The position numbers and the translations under genes were made by a program. DNA of 64,000 bases from Aspidapion aeneum (lineage: Eukaryota; Arthropoda; Insecta; Coleoptera; Brentidae): positions 66,399,908-66,463,907 of the forward strand of contig OY755038.1 of NCBI GenBank assembly GCA_963576565.1, written 5' to 3'. Position 1 is the stretch's first letter. The number at the start of each line of letters is the position of its first letter. The notes under the pieces were generated by a model that saw nothing but the letters and a program-made list of their open reading frames with translations, had not been told where the DNA came from and searched no databases. Below are positions 12,431-23,190 of the stretch, piece by piece.

Positions 12431-12745
12431 TTACCTTCCTAGTCCGCACAGCTATGGCTAGAGAAGGTATTCTTTTCGAGAATTTTTTTTTTTTTAAATA
12501 ACGCCGAAAATGTGTTATTTGGGTGTATTATGACGTACCCTAGCAATATCGTCATGATGTCTGTCTGTGTGTGTGTTTGTGTGTGTGTGTATGTATATCT
12601 GTCCGTAACGCGATAGATCCTAAACCGCTTAACCGATTTACATGAAATTTTCAGGTAAAATAGTACAGTTAAAAATTTATATTATTTGGGTTAAAAATTC
12701 CGCTGACTGACGCTCACGTGCCTAATGGCGGGTAAAAAAAGAAGA
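12431..12745 (+). repeat. Dispersed repeat R, 5' portion with terminal hairpin
   Basis: The copy starts with CCTTCCTAG and the short hairpin in which CTAG..GC is matched by GGCTAGAGAAGG. It continues through TTATTTGGGTGTATT, GCAATATCGTCATGATGT, a CTGTCTGTGTGTG microsatellite and GTAACGCGATAG, ACCGCTTAACCGATTT, TCAGGTAAAATAG. It stops around a CTGACGCTCA segment, so the 3' half is missing. Confidence 0.75.
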
Positions 12746-13266
12746 GCTGTCGTAGGTCAGGGATTAGCTTGTTTCTTTTTATTTGTTATCGGTCTTTTTA
12801 TTGATCGATATGTATAGCAGTTATCCTATTTTTTGATATTATTCCGAAACAACAGTATCGCTTAGAATAGGAAACTGCAACGTACATATTCTTATAGATT
12901 ATACTAATATCACCACAGCATTAGCTAAACTTTACGATAAGTACCAGAAGAAGTAATCATTAAAATTACTCGTCCAAAGAGTATAAAGCAGTAGTGTGGA
13001 TTTAATAAAGTATAACTCAGTCATTCAGAATAATATTTCACATGCAGATGTTGCATCCCGGGCTAATTGCAAGCTAATGGGACTTAATTAAAATAAAAGC
13101 TGGATTAATTTGATTAGGGGGAATAGTCACAAAAGGCCATGCCACTCTACAGTGTCAGTGACCTTCCAGAATTTGTACATAGATAAAAATCGTTTGATTA
13201 TTTTCTTATTTGGTGTAGTTTGTATTTAAAACTTTTAAATATAATATGTCAAAATGCTCACTTTAA

Positions 13267-13330
13267 AGAAATCCTAAAAACGTAAACTGGTAAAGAAATC
13301 CTAAAAACGTAAATCCTAAAAACGTAGTAA
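13267..13330. repeat. Short tandem repeat of AATCCTAAAAACGTA
   Basis: Three copies of the 15-bp motif AATCCTAAAAACGTA lie within 64 bp. The first and second are separated by a short spacer and the second and third are contiguous. Confidence 0.8.
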
Positions 13331-13481
13331 TTGTTTAACGCCATCTATTAACATTTTTTCCGGTGAACGCTTTTACTTTCTTATACTTTATGTTTATGAG
13401 CACATACCTAAATATTTTTCCACCAGGACAATATTTCATACACGAAGGAATCAAACGTTTCCTCCTTTTTGTTAGGATATT

Positions 13482-13530
13482 TTTGCTTTCCTAGCCCGCA
13501 CAGCTATGGCTAAAGAAGGCAATTGCTTTT
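13482..13530 (+). repeat. Dispersed repeat R, terminal hairpin only
   Basis: TTTCCTAGCCCGCACAGC followed by TATGGCTAAAGAAGG is the R hairpin end. The sequence after it diverges at once, so this is a truncated end. Confidence 0.55.
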
Positions 13531-13981
13531 AAATTTGCAACGCTGTAACTTGATAAAATTGCTTGAACTTGTAGTGGCCGCCCCTAAAGATGAAAATGTT
13601 TGTATGTTGTGTTATGTGACCCAATAAAATATTTTGAATAAGTAATTTTTTGATTTTGCGTCACAAAAAGATGTTGGTCGCTTGAAGCCCCTAGGGGCCG
13701 GGGGCAAAATATAAAGTATATAAAATTAAGATGAAATTTGCCGGCATATGGCAAAGTAAAAGTCAATTAAGCTTTTTTATTTTAAATTACACAAATTTTT
13801 GCCCCTACCTAGGGGGCCTCGTTAAGAGCTTCGAACTGTTTTTGTATATGGCAGACCTGTGGGACTTGTATAAGCGAAAAATTTGATAAGATATAGGTGT
13901 GTAGGTGTAATAGTAAAAAACATAATTTGCTACCCTAGGGGAAAAATATTTAATTTTTTTTGATAACAAAATAATTAGTAC

Positions 13982-14218
13982 GTGTGGCCGATTGGTTCAG
14001 TGGGCATACGTTCGCTTTTTAATCAAAGGGTATGTGGATCGATTCCCATGCCTGCCACTACATACTCTAACCTACTATCCGTTTGTGAATATAGATTAAC
14101 CGATAAAGCCTATCTTGGGCGAATTTTGGGCATCAACAAAGTAGGCAAGACCCGTGTTTTTACTTTTTTTTTCCCTATGTCCGATAAAGGGTATCAGGCA
14201 AAATTAAATCCTCATTGA
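13982..14218 (+). mobile_element. tRNA-derived SINE (tRNA-like head, Lys-type loop)
   Basis: The first ~73 bp read as a degenerate tRNA. An A-box-like TGGTTCAGTGG lies near 13992, a loop TTTTTAA would place anticodon TTT, and a B-box-like GGATCGATTCCC lies near 14036. GTGGC at the start could pair with GCCAC near 14055. The anticodon stem does not pair well, so it is not a working tRNA gene. About 160 bp of unrelated body follow and end in an A-rich segment near 14205, as expected of a SINE. No second copy is obvious in this window. A 78-codon frame overlaps it and is not a gene. Confidence 0.55.
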
Positions 14219-14439
14219 GAAGAGAAACTTGCCTACCGAGATTCAAAATATAACTTTAATACTCTGTATCTTCTAAACTATCAACTTTCGTACTAAGGCA
14301 AATATGAAGAAATAGTAATGTTTTGAGCTCCTGAAATGATCCTGCAATTTTGGACTATTACCTAGAATTCACCCTGTTATAGTGGAAGGCGTTTCTTTCA
14401 ATAACTTCTGTTATTACTACAACCTTCGTAGGAGCTTCC
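14219..14439. other. Non-coding spacer
   Basis: It includes a weak CAGGGTG-type terminus in reverse (TTCACCCTGTTATA near 14371). No partner end was found. Confidence 0.3.
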
Positions 14440-14560
14440 ATTCTTGAGATATATATAAAAACTGTTTTTATTGCTGATATAGCGTGGAGTTGACTTGAAG
14501 TGTTCTGATGGGCTAGGGAGGTATCAGATTCATCATGGATCCATTTATTTATTTTTCGGA
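14440..14560 (+). repeat. Dispersed repeat R, 3' fragment
   Basis: It shows the 3' blocks of R in order: GTAGGAGCTTCC, GAGATAT, AAAAACTGTTTTTA, TGATATAGCGTGGAGTT, GAAGTG, GGGCTAGGGAGGTATCAGAT and CATCATGGATCCATTTATT. The 5' half is absent. Confidence 0.6.
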
Positions 14561-14782
14561 AAAGGTTTTTATGGGCCGGCCCTCTGGGTCTTCATGTAGT
14601 ATGAATGTCAATGTGAATAAGCTGTTATTGTCCCGGGCATCAAGTGACTTCGACTCAGATTATCTTGGTGTCCACCGAATTGAGCTGGCAAATTGTCTGC
14701 AATAAGCGTACAAGCCAATAAGTAAAAAACGAATCGAACGAATACATTGACATCCTAAGGGGTGGCTCAATCGCCAATTTTT

Positions 14783-14970
14783 GTACCTCAAAAGGAAATA
14801 CCTACGGTATATTACCTATGGTATTTCCTGGTATTTCCCAGTATTTCCTCAAATCTCAATGGTATTTCCTAATATTTCCCAAGCACTTCCCGGTATTTCC
14901 TAGTATATTTCCCAGTACTTCCCAAGTATTTTCTGGTATTTCCCCTAACCTGTACACCAAAAGGAAATAA
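14783..14970. repeat. Degenerate GGTATTTCC array
   Basis: About eleven variants of GGTATTTCC/AGTATTTCCC/AGTACTTCCC are packed into 130 bp, spaced 9 to 15 bp apart. AAAAGGAAATA, the reverse complement of the core, flanks both ends (near 14790 and 14958), each preceded by a TGTAC-C motif. The block therefore has inverted ends around a direct array. Confidence 0.75.
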
Positions 14971-16841
14971 CGAGACACCCCTCGCCCTAACCTTACATTT
15001 TGAAAAGGACAATTTTGGGTCTGTTAACTTTAATCATATTCTCTGCTGTTAACAGGTCAGGCATTGTTGATGGGATCATTAGTAATCGATAAAAACAGGT
15101 GTTGTAAAATTTACCGGAAAAGTTAGTTAGAAATTATTTCCATTTTTTTAAAGTTATTATAAATTATCTGCAATAGACAAGTTAAAAAATAAAGAAAAAG
15201 TAAATAAGTACTGTTATGTGAAAAATCGAATAAAACTATTGACAATCCACCAGAAAAGGCTCACTTTTCTTTTTAAAGCATGGAATAAAAAGTCTTAAAT
15301 GCGAAAGAAATCTAAATATTATACAAGAGGACAAAATTAATTAAAATAAATTAATTCTCGTGGTGTTGATTCAGTTGTTTTAAATGAATAAGGTGTACTG
15401 TCACAATGCGTCTAATCCCATTTAGCTTGACAAATTTTGCAGTTAAGATAAAGTTTTAGCCGAGAATAAAACGCTTGTTGCCTGGAATAGAGAGAACACT
15501 TAAAAATTTGCATTTACAGTGCGACATTGCCATGCAGATTTAATGTAAATTTTATACGGTAATAACAGAAAACATTCAAAACATTATGATATTGGCCGGA
15601 CAAAATATTGCAATGCTAAAAGCAGAAGGTAATCCACAGGATCTAAATTTAAATGTAAATCCAAAAGTTCCGACGGTTTCAATAACAAACATATATTTTT
15701 TTTTAATTTAGGACTCTTTAGTAGTTAGGAAAGAAGTTATTGACGGGGGGCTCTGAAGCTTGCAAAAAGCCACATCGCAAGAGAGATGCTATATACAAAA
15801 AGCCCACCTTTAAGCCAGCTATGAGGCAAAATGGGTATTGCCCAAGAACAATTAACCAATCTTTGGCATTTAATACATTTTACTCACCGTTTTGATTCTT
15901 GTGGATTCGCGGATGGATGTTCCTAATTATTTATTTTATTGTTCGTTTAGGATATATTATTTTTACAGATTTACTTATTGTTCCTGTATCTTTTGTTCAA
16001 CGCACTTACTGAGTCTTAATATTTCTCCCTATAAGTCATGCTTGTAAAAATTCCTGCTCATCTTCCCCCTATTTGGCATGACCACCTTGCCCATCATTTA
16101 TGTTTTCATTTATATAATTTAAATAAAAAGAAAAACACAGTTTAAAGGTTTAAAAATCACATCAACTTTAAATTAACGTGAACAAAAATAATAGAGATAT
16201 TTTTTACTAGAAAACAACCTCATACCATGTAATATTTGTAAAGTAAAGTACTTGCAAACAAATTCTAACTAATATAGAAATAAATTAGGTGGTCTCAGGC
16301 GGGGGCAATCGCCATTTTTTTCCAGAGAACTTCAAAAATAAGAGGCACATTCTGGAGTATTACACACCTACATGCAATTCTTTTATGTCAACATAAAGAA
16401 AATTTCCACTAGACACTAGAGAAATGGATTAGTCGGAAAATGTTTTGAAGTCATCCGCGACTCGTGCCGGTAGCGAGCTGAAAACGCACATTGTAAATAC
16501 CGGTACAAACCTTATTCTCTTTTAAATCTCGTTACATCCTAGAACTCATAGAACATGCTAGACCAGTTGAAAGGGATACCAAATATATTTATTTATAGGC
16601 CAAAGTGAAACATATATTCCTGTATACAGGACGTGGTTCCATTGTACAAATAAACAAATAAATAATAAGGTTACCATTTAAACAAATCAAATGACAGGGA
16701 TTCCTGACAATATTTTTGCTAGTAAAGTTTTGATTTTTTTTTCGTGTAAAACAAAAATTGCACAATTTTTTCTTTGAGTGTAATAGTACTGCATTCCTGT
16801 CATTCAGGTTTTGTCGCTTCTTGTTGATATATTTTCTTTGC
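14971..16841. other. Non-coding stretch, nothing recognised
   Basis: No coding region or terminal repeats were found. An 87-codon frame at 16589-16852 (minus) is lysine-rich from AT bias and has no recognised similarity. Confidence 0.4.
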
Positions 16842-17264
16842 TTATTCACCACTTAAATTGAGGTGGTCTGCACATTATACTAGATCTCTAGCATAGAAAT
16901 TCGTATTTTTTCTCTGAAAATTTTGGTGTATTACCCTATATTGTATCACAAATAAGGAAGCAAAAACTCATTTTACAAATGACTAAACATAAAAAAGATT
17001 AGTACCCTGCAGCGGTGTGCGTTGAGTCTTGAGAAGATAAACAATTTTTGTTAATTCACATATTTGTAATTCGTCGCGTCCTTTCTTTTCGGCAATCATT
17101 TATTTCGGATACTTTCACTAAATGGATATTTTACAGATAATACACTAATCTTAGGCTAATGCACTTTCCAATATCGTTCTTTTTATCCTAGCAAGCAAAA
17201 AAAAACCTTTAAAAACTTTATCTAAACGGAAAAAAGCAATCCAAGCAGCCAAATCATGAATGTA

Positions 17265-18747
17265 CAGCGTGTCCCATTTTCGATGGGATTAAATGGGAAA
17301 CTCGGTTATTATTAATGATATCGATTTTCTGATTGCACCTTACCGTGCTCTTTTTTGGAGCCCTTAAAAATGGTGTAATCAGATTTTTGCTATACCCCGT
17401 GGTTTCACTAATACAGGGAGTTTTTGAAAAAATTGCAATTTAATTAATTCCTTGTATCTCGCTTATTTTGCAAGATATTTTTATTCTGTAAAAACCTTTC
17501 TATGGCAACTTTTTTAGAGCAAAATAATGACGTTGTCAGTTTTTAAAAATATTGTTTGGTTTTTGAGATATGGTATTTATCATAAAAAAATTAAATACGG
17601 ACCTGGATTTTTTTTAATACTACTTTGATAAGTTCCATGCTATTATTACCTTAAAATGATAAAACTTGAATATTTTTTTGATTTAAGGTTAAAAAAAAGC
17701 AAATTTCCAACGTAATTATAAATTAAAAATTGCAAGACACACTAGTTAAACGATTTTTAGTTTATCTGTTTTGAAATGATAATTAAAAGATTTATAAATA
17801 AAGTAAAAAACGTTAAAAAGTTACAAAAATAATATCATACTAATTATTTGATAACCGAACAGCAGGTCGTGAAATTTACAAAACAAAAGTGTGGAATTGA
17901 CATTGTCATTTTACTTGTCATTTTTGTAAATGGCTTACAATTATTTTAAACTGGTTAGAAATCGACCATATCTAGATTTTGAAAAATGTGATATGTTTGA
18001 CTGCTTCATTCAAGCAACAAAATCCCAATATTTAAATGGCAGAAGTATTTTTATGCAAAATGCGTTAAGAAAAATTACTCAAAAATGCCAACAATGTCTT
18101 ACACATAATGATAATCAGAAAGATTAGTTATTTTTTATAATTTGTTTTTTTTTGTATTTTTCGTAGACTTTGTTTCAAATAAATCTGTAAATTAACGTAA
18201 AACCATTTTAATATCAAAACAGTTAAATTAAAAATTGTTTAACTAGCAATTTTTAGTTTACAATGTTGGAAATATTCAGGCTCGGACTATTTTTTTTTTA
18301 AATATTAAATATTTTTGTTTTACCTTAAAACAAAATTTTTTAAAATTTTTATTATTTTATGATAATAGTAGCATGAAACCAATCAAAAAAGTAATAAAAA
18401 AAATCCAGGTCCGTATTTAATTTTTTTATGATAAATACCATATCTCAAAAAACTAAACAATATTTTAAAAAATTGACACCGTCATTATTTTCTTCTAAAA
18501 AAGTTGCCATAAAAATGTTTTTACAGAATAAAAGTATCTCGCAAAATAAGCGAGATACAAGGGATTATTAAAAATACAATTTTTTCAAAAACTCCCTGTA
18601 TTAGCGAAACTACGGGGTATAGCAAAAATCTGATTACGCCATTTTTAAGGGCTCAAAAAAAGAGCACGGTAAGATGCAATCAGAAAATCAATATCTTTAA
18701 TAATAACCGAGTTTCCCATTTAATCCCATCGAAAATGGGACACGCTG
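17265..18747. mobile_element. Foldback element, CAGCGTG ends, ~450-bp arms
   Basis: The ends CAGCGTGTCCC and GGGACACGCTG lie inside TA dinucleotides. The inverted homology runs about 450 bp inwards on each side: TTCGATGGGATTAAATGGG, TTTCTGATTGCA, GAGCACGGTAA-type block, GGGGTATAGCAAAAATCTG, ACAGGGAGTTTTTGAAAAA. The equivalent point in copy B (about 42546-42552) has GTAC with no insertion, which proves insertion as a unit. The middle carries a 65-codon frame at 17930-18127. It fits a non-autonomous Tc1/mariner-like foldback element with TA target, but no transposase is encoded. Confidence 0.9.
17930..18127 (+). CDS. Small ATG-started frame inside foldback element, unknown
   Basis: A 65-codon frame begins with a true ATG at 17930 and occupies the unique centre of the foldback element between its two arms. 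The predicted peptide has two C-x-x-C-like cysteines near the C-terminus (CQQC) and no recognisable domain, signal peptide or membrane segment. An AATAAA lies about 55 bp after the stop (near 18178). It is much too short for a mariner transposase (about 340 aa). It may be chance or the remnant of a longer gene; I assign no function. Confidence 0.2.
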   Translation: MAYNYFKLVRNRPYLDFEKCDMFDCFIQATKSQYLNGRSIFMQNALRKITQKCQQCLTHNDNQKD

Positions 18748-18867
18748 TACATGGGTATATTTAGTGCCTGTTCATGTCACCTGATAATGATACAGCTTTA
18801 CAAAAAATTTTAACTAAAATTTCACATTGCCATCCTACCGGATTTATTTTCCTACTTTAAAAAAAAG

Positions 18868-19351
18868 TAAATGGATCCCTGACGGATCGGATATCTTTCT
18901 AGCTGGCCTATTAGCACAATTTAAGTGAAGCCATGATATTATATTAGCCTTGAAAACAGTTTTTTGTAAATATCTTAGAACCTAAAGCTCTTACGAAGAT
19001 TTTAGTTATAACACAAATTATTGACCAAAATGACGTCTACTATATTCCGAAATCCGCATTTTAATACGATGCTTTAAAAAAAAAATTGTCAAAAAACTCT
19101 CATTAGCATTAATGGATTTTGCCCAAATCTAATCAGCTCGTTAGAGTGTCCAACACTATTTTATCTAAAAATTTTAGTTAGTTAAGGAGCTATCGTGTTA
19201 CGGACAGACACACACACAGACAGACATCACGACGATATTGCTAAGAGGTCAAAATACAACCAAATAACATTTCTCGGCGTTATCTCAAAAAAAAATTTCG
19301 TCGAAACTAAGACCTTCTCTAGCCATTGCTGCGCGGGCTAGGAAGATGAGA
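18868..19351 (-). repeat. Dispersed repeat R, near full-length, inside unit A
   Basis: Read on the minus strand it starts with the hairpin end (CCTAGCCCGCGCAGCAATGG at about 19350). It passes through the CGTCGTGATGTCTGTCTG block and GTAACACGATAGCTCC, AATCCATTAATGC, TACAAAAAACTGTTTTCAAGG and ends at GATCCATTTACTT. The copy at 42655-43140 is its paralogue in unit B, so R was part of the unit before it was duplicated. Confidence 0.8.
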
Positions 19352-20480
19352 AATTTAAATTGCAGGCAGCCATATTTTAAGGTTTTTCCCAGAAGTTAGG
19401 CTAAGTCTATCTGTCTATGTAAATGAAAAATTTATTTACAGTTTATCATAATTTTTTTTTTTTTACTTTTTTTCGTTGGCCTATGCTATTTCTTATGATA
19501 AACAGCTGATAACTGTAAAAAGTTATCTCAAAAATTATGATATAGAGTTTACTTTAGATTTTTATTTACTTAAAGGAAAGTTTTATTGATTTATCTTGAA
19601 CCATAAGATAGAATTAAACAAGTTTCTTTTTGAACTACCCAATACCTCCAGTGTAGGTCCAGTGTATCGAAAGTAAGCCGCAACACAGCAAGTGGCAACC
19701 CAAAACCGGGCAGCCCTTATTTGTATGCAGAGGGATCTATTTCGCCTGAACTATGTCGACTAAATAAAGTTCAAAGTCTGCTAATGCCGGAAGCTATGTC
19801 ATCAGCAGTTTCTGTACTCACCAGCAAGCTAGGCCGTCTCAATTTCCAAGGAGATTTTTAACACTTCAATGTTTTTGTTTGATAAAAGATATGTGAGGAC
19901 GGTTTTATAATAAACCAACAAAATGCCAATTCGAGTTAAAGAAAAAACAAAACTGCAACTACTTGCAGTTTTTTTAAATGAGTTTTGGAAACATTTTTTT
20001 TTTCAAGATATGCTGTTTTGCTCTATTTTCATTTTCCCGATCACAGTCGGTTACTTCATAGATTTGCTGTAGGAACTGCAACTTAGTCAGATATGTGTAA
20101 ACGGGAGTTGTAGGTACTAATTTTTGTTTTTGTCAACATAGTTCAAACCGAACCGAACCAACCTTTGTGGCACCATTGCAATACCTTCCATTTCGCAATA
20201 AAACTGCAACTATTTGCAATTATTTTTTAGTATTTTTTGGCAACTTATACACTAGTATTTACTAAAGGGTCTACGGTGCTAAGTGCTACAATCCTAGGTC
20301 TACAATTCTAGATTTTGTTTGAAGGTTTAACTTATTTTTAAATACTTTATCACACCATATAAGGGGCGGATATAGAATATATATAGAAATATTACATAAA
20401 ACAGCAAATAAAGTTTGAGGTTTTGTGAGGGAAAACTTCCCCTTTTTCCCTTACGTTAGATACGCGCCTGTACTATCCAT

Positions 20481-20956
20481 ATATCGGGTGGGCCAAAAAA
20501 AACCGGACAATATTTTTTTCAATATACTTTTTAACTATTCCATCGATTTTAAGGGGACAAACTGCGCATGACAGAGAATTAATCAGAGTTTCGACTAAAT
20601 ATATTTTTTTGTCCTCCATCTTAAAATCAAAGATCGCGGACTAAATTAAATTGTACCCTTCAAAGATGCTCGTTTATTCTTATGTTGCGAACATGCTGTA
20701 ATTATTTTTTTTAATTAGTAAGAAAGCTGCATTATTGCCACGCCCAACAAGCTATAAATCTGCAAAATCGGTACAGTGGTTCTAAAAAAATAATTTTTGT
20801 CTCAACCATTGTTTTGTATATTATACGATTGCCTTGCCAATCATATCTGCATTTTTTTCCTTATAAATTGATTACTACTAAAACGATTTTAATGAAATAA
20901 GAAATATAAATGTTATAATGAAAAAAAATTGTACGGTTTTTTTGGCCCAACATATA
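20481..20956. mobile_element. MITE with GGGCCAAAAAAACCG inverted ends
   Basis: TCGGGTGGGCCAAAAAAAACC at the left is matched in reverse complement by GGTTTTTTTGGCCCAACATA at the right, and the match continues into an ACAATATTTTT segment. ATAT flanks lie on both sides, consistent with a TA target. It is about 476 bp long and non-coding. The terminal sequence resembles mariner-type ends, but the assignment is by appearance only. Confidence 0.7.
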
Positions 20957-22033
20957 TATATTTACTTATAGCACTCTTTATCAGTCACCCTAAGAGGTTT
21001 GGCTGACAATATCCCGGAGGTTCCCAAGACTGAAGTAGACAACCAAGATTTTTTAACGTTAACTGCTCAGAGAAAACCCACTCTTGTAGTCCCGCTCCTG
21101 GGAGAACTCATGTCATGTAATAATGTTATGTATGTGTGGGTTTAAAAAAAGCTGCTACTGGATTTTTGGGATATTAGCTGGATGTAATATAGTTCATTAA
21201 TCCTCCGTGTCCCATTGCAATTCTTAGATCTAGAAATTGCGAGTGTGAGAATAAGGTATACAATTCAAAAGTATATGAGAAGGATAGCCAGCAACAGTTT
21301 TCACAACCTACCTTTTCATTAGATGTACGTCGTTTACTTTCTCTGCCTTGTACATACACCAAGCTTTATCATATACGTTGTCTCACAAACTCGTAATTTT
21401 TGAAATAAATAATTGAATTGGGACCTCTATATATGTTTTTTTACCATTACCCTAAATATACTCAAAAACATTTTCTAAAAACCGCTTGTAAAGGCTGTGT
21501 TAACTTTCGTCCTTATTTATAAAAAAGTGGAATTTTAGGTTTTCGCTATCTCGAATTTTAATAACACAGAGATTATAATCCAAGACCCGCAAACGCTTAG
21601 CAGCTTAGCAAGCTCCAAAAATGATAATAAATTCTTAAAAGTCAAGTAGCGCGTCTTGATTTACGTGAATAATTTCTTCCCTTACAGCTTGCGGCTATCC
21701 ATTCACATATTCTCGCAACATTAAAATTATTCCAGAAAATTAACCCGTTGCCAACTTTAACCAAGCTAGATTAAAACCTGCTGCAAAAAGACTGTATTAA
21801 AATGTTAGAATATGAATCTGCTTGTATGACATTAAGCAGGGCTACAAGGTGATATTATGAACTTTAAAATAACAAGCCGATAGAAGCAATCATCTTACAA
21901 CGCCGTAACAAAAAAACTTTTACAGCAATTTTAATTGGACAGGCAAAGTCTAAGCCGAATGCTCTTCTCGGGTCTTAGTCTTAAAATACATGGTTGCAAG
22001 TTCATATCTTCTTCTATAAAGGGTTTGTTAGCT
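20957..22033. other. Non-coding stretch, nothing recognised
   Basis: No supported feature. Short open frames here have no recognised similarity. Confidence 0.4.
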
Positions 22034-23190
22034 GTTATAGTATAAGAGCCCAGTAGGATTTTGGGCTTGAATTGCAAACCGATACTCACATATATTAGTC
22101 GATTCGTCATAAGACCGTGTCCCAAAAAAAATGAAGATACCTGCGAAAATCCTGCATAAACAACCCGCCATCTTTGTTTAAAGATGGCGAAAAGGAGTTT
22201 GAATCAAATGTACGTAACTTTTTTATTATTACATCGATTTTACCCAAACAAATTGTGATTAGCTTCTACTAAAATGGCCTCTCCAATACACTATCAATAC
22301 TTTGTTTTTTATACTGTCCTATACTGTAAATTCTGTAATTTCCTCAAATACACTGTTTTTTTTTAGGTTTTTTGATTTAACTATTGGTTTTACAAAAAAA
22401 ACATAAAAAATAAAAAATTTGCATATTGTTAAGATGTATTCACGGTGGGTCTAATATCTCCCGTAGGTTAGGCGGTTTTTGAGTAACACTAAAAAAACCA
22501 CGAAATTGGCCTATACCTACCCCTGGGTACAAAATTTTCAGGTTTTCACCAAAGTCATGAAAGTTACTAAAAAACTATACGGATCGAAAAAGGATGTCAA
22601 GCTGAATAAGAAACGGCTATTAGTTTTAAACAGAAACTGATACTGAGGTAGATATGGCAGCTTAAACATGACCGAACCGAAATTTACAGTTTAATTTTTG
22701 AGAGTAATTTTTTTATGTGAGACTAACCCCTATGGGGTTAAAATGTACCCCGCTAAAAGACCATTTAATTATCTTCAATAAAGAGTAGTACACTTTTTGT
22801 CGTAAAGTTAATAGTTTTCCTGAAAAAAACAACAAAAATGCGGCATACATAATTCGATGTTTTCGTTCCATATAAGTACGACAAGGGCATGGCTCCATTA
22901 AGGGAAAAAATAATTTATGCACAGATAAAAGAAACCGCAGTTACATATTAAAACTCAGCATCAAAAATCTTACTAAAAACATATTTGATAATTTTCTGTT
23001 AAATTGACAGGTGGTCACGTGATTTTGACTACTTCTTAACGGTTTGAGCTAAAGACTTGGTTCTTTTTTTGTATTGTAGACAAAAATATCCGATCAAAAT
23101 AATCACCACTGGCATGTTTTTAAATTTGCAAAAATGTATACAGGGTGCCCCAAAAGTCCGGGTCCACCCAAATATCTGCTAAACTATTGA
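22034..23190 (-). repeat. Inverted segment, paired with 35887-36998
   Basis: This ~1.15-kb segment is the reverse complement of 35887-36998 with scattered differences. Landmarks shared in inverse order are GAGCCCAGTAGGATTTTGGGC, AACCCGCCATCTTTGTTTAA, ACCCCTGGGTACAAAATTTT-type block, TCGATGTTTTCGTTCCATAT and TTTTAAATTTGCAAAAAT. It runs through a TA into the CAGGGTGCCCCAAAAGTCCG foldback terminus (23141), which is lost after about 50 bp. The short frames here are repeat sequence. Confidence 0.85.

Larger units (their letters stand above)
16842..20339. repeat. ~2 kb repeat unit, copy A (interrupted)
   Basis: It aligns almost continuously with 42122-44149 on the same strand. The shared start is TTATTCACCACTTAAATTG and the shared end is GGTTTAACTTATTTTT. 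Outside both boundaries the sequences differ. Removing the insertion at 17265-18747 leaves about 2.0 kb, close to the 2,028 bp of copy B. Differences are point changes and small indels. The unit contains a minus-strand copy of R. It has no significant coding frame, so it is probably a non-autonomous element or a segmental duplication. Confidence 0.85.

Noticed and set aside
13982..14055. Functional tRNA-Lys gene
   Set aside because: The anticodon stem does not pair and the acceptor stem is imperfect; a SINE body follows instead of a T-run terminator.
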